This document shows, one piece after another, positions 24,659 through 25,241 of a DNA stretch of 25,241 bases. The notes under the pieces were generated by a model. The model was not told where the DNA came from, ran no database searches, and saw only the letters and a program-made list of their open reading frames with translations. Within the stretch, counting starts at the first letter, position 1; every line of letters begins with the position of its first letter. Origin of the DNA: a virus; IMG/VR virus record IMGVR_UViG_3300035228_000179, positions 1-25,241 of that record; one strand, written 5' to 3'. The position numbers and the translations under genes are program-made.

Positions 24659-25241
24659 ATGGCAACAACTCTTTCAAGACAACAAACATCCCCATGGCAG
24701 AATTTCTGTGAGTGGGTGACATCAACTAACAATCGTCTTTATGTCGGTTGGTTTGGTGTACTGATGATCCCAACTCTGTTGGCGGCAACCATCTGCTTTA
24801 TCGTTGCTTTCGTAGCAGCACCCCCCGTCGATATCGACGGCATCCGTGAACCCGTAGCTGGTTCACTCATGTACGGTAACAACATCATCTCTGGTGCTGT
24901 TGTCCCATCCTCCAACGCAATTGGTCTTCACTTCTATCCCATCTGGGAAGCCGCATCACTCGATGAGTGGTTGTACAACGGCGGTCCTTTCCAACTGGTA
25001 GTCTTTCACTTCCTCATTGGTATCTATGCATACATGGGACGTGAGTGGGAACTGTCATACCGTTTAGGTATGCGCCCATGGATCTGTGTAGCATACTCTG
25101 CTCCAGTCGCTGCCGCGAGTGCAGTATTCCTCGTCTATCCTTTCGGTCAAGGTTCTTTCTCCGATGCTATGCCTCTTGGTATCTCTGGTACTTTTAACTA
25201 CATGCTTGTATTCCAAGCAGAACACAATATCCTTATGCACC
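24659..25241 (+). CDS. psbA: Photosystem II D1 protein, 3' partial
   Basis: 194 codons of D1 from ATG 24659 to the window edge. Landmarks are intact: [20 protein letters not shown] at the N-terminus, [16 protein letters not shown], the [15 protein letters not shown] segment, [16 protein letters not shown] and [10 protein letters not shown]. Numbering runs one behind the host protein, so E129 here corresponds to residue 130 (E form, as in high-light D1), Y160 to TyrZ and D169 to the manganese ligand D170. Phage D1 replaces the fast-turning-over host D1 and keeps photosynthesis going during infection. No intron appears in this part. GC and codon bias are higher than in neighbouring small genes, in line with host origin. 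Confidence 0.98.
   Translation, partial: MATTLSRQQTSPWQNFCEWVTSTNNRLYVGWFGVLMIPTLLAATICFIVAFVAAPPVDIDGIREPVAGSLMYGNNIISGAVVPSSNAIGLHFYPIWEAASLDEWLYNGGPFQLVVFHFLIGIYAYMGREWELSYRLGMRPWICVAYSAPVAAASAVFLVYPFGQGSFSDAMPLGISGTFNYMLVFQAEHNILMH

Noticed and set aside
1-25241. CRISPR arrays, insertion sequences or integrase/attachment sites
   Set aside because: No regularly spaced repeats, transposase motifs or terminal inverted repeats were seen. The only direct repeat is the pair at 22083-22163.

Overview
This window is a stretch of a T4-like cyanophage (cyanomyovirus) genome infecting marine Synechococcus or Prochlorococcus. The call rests on the mix of T4-type replication genes (helicase gp41, primase gp61, class Ia ribonucleotide reductase NrdA/NrdB, glutaredoxin) with cyanobacterial-type auxiliary genes (psbA, two high-light-inducible proteins, transaldolase TalC, MazG), tightly packed plus-strand genes with 1-20 base overlaps, and many copies of the T4-type late promoter TATAAATA or close variants.

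Layout. 1-1083: end of helicase gp41, MazG, a small unknown gene and tRNA-Ser. 1089-5888: a compact unit with a nuclease-like protein, a ligase-like nucleotidyltransferase, a HIGH-type nucleotidyltransferase, a small protein, and a 402-residue late protein whose 3' end carries a dnaX-like programmed -1 frameshift signal. 5913-8302: small late proteins, including an Ig-like structural protein. 8289-13629: primase, nrdA, nrdB, a 2OG-Fe(II) oxygenase-like protein and an unknown. 13651-14442: small genes around a PD-(D/E)XK-like endonuclease. 14454-19339: an envelope/lysis island with an exported HExxH metallopeptidase, small membrane proteins including a possible holin, a probable virion protein, three minus-strand genes for exported proteins, a phage tail lysozyme-type protein and two small genes. 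19336-20062: an RNA cluster with a circularly permuted two-piece tmRNA whose halves are separated by tRNA-Tyr, then tRNA-Arg and tRNA-Val. 20079-22084: small proteins, TalC, glutaredoxin and a Phd-like protein. 22085-22481: non-coding DNA with a repeat, tRNA-Gly and a row of hairpins. 22482-25241: a small porin-like protein, membrane proteins, two hli genes and the first 583 bases of psbA.

How it works together. RNR, glutaredoxin and MazG supply or control nucleotides, and gp41/gp61 form the primosome. PsbA and the HLIPs keep photosynthesis running, and TalC redirects host carbon toward the pentose phosphate pathway to feed nucleotide synthesis. Late promoter motifs mark structural, exported and lysis-type genes. 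Sigma70-type promoters (TTGACA, 17-base spacer, TATACT or similar) precede the RNA cluster, the first hli, psbA and the lysozyme-type gene.

The strongest unusual signals are: (1) the permuted tmRNA with tRNA-Tyr filling nearly all of the intervening segment and an encoded tag ANNIVAFSRSTVAA; (2) the frameshift cassette A AAA AAG with an upstream AGGAG and a downstream bulged stem; (3) a hairpin over a ribosome binding site with a late promoter motif inside it; and (4) a promoter whose -35 hexamer is the loop of a terminator. All calls come from reading the sequence. No homology search or folding program was run.
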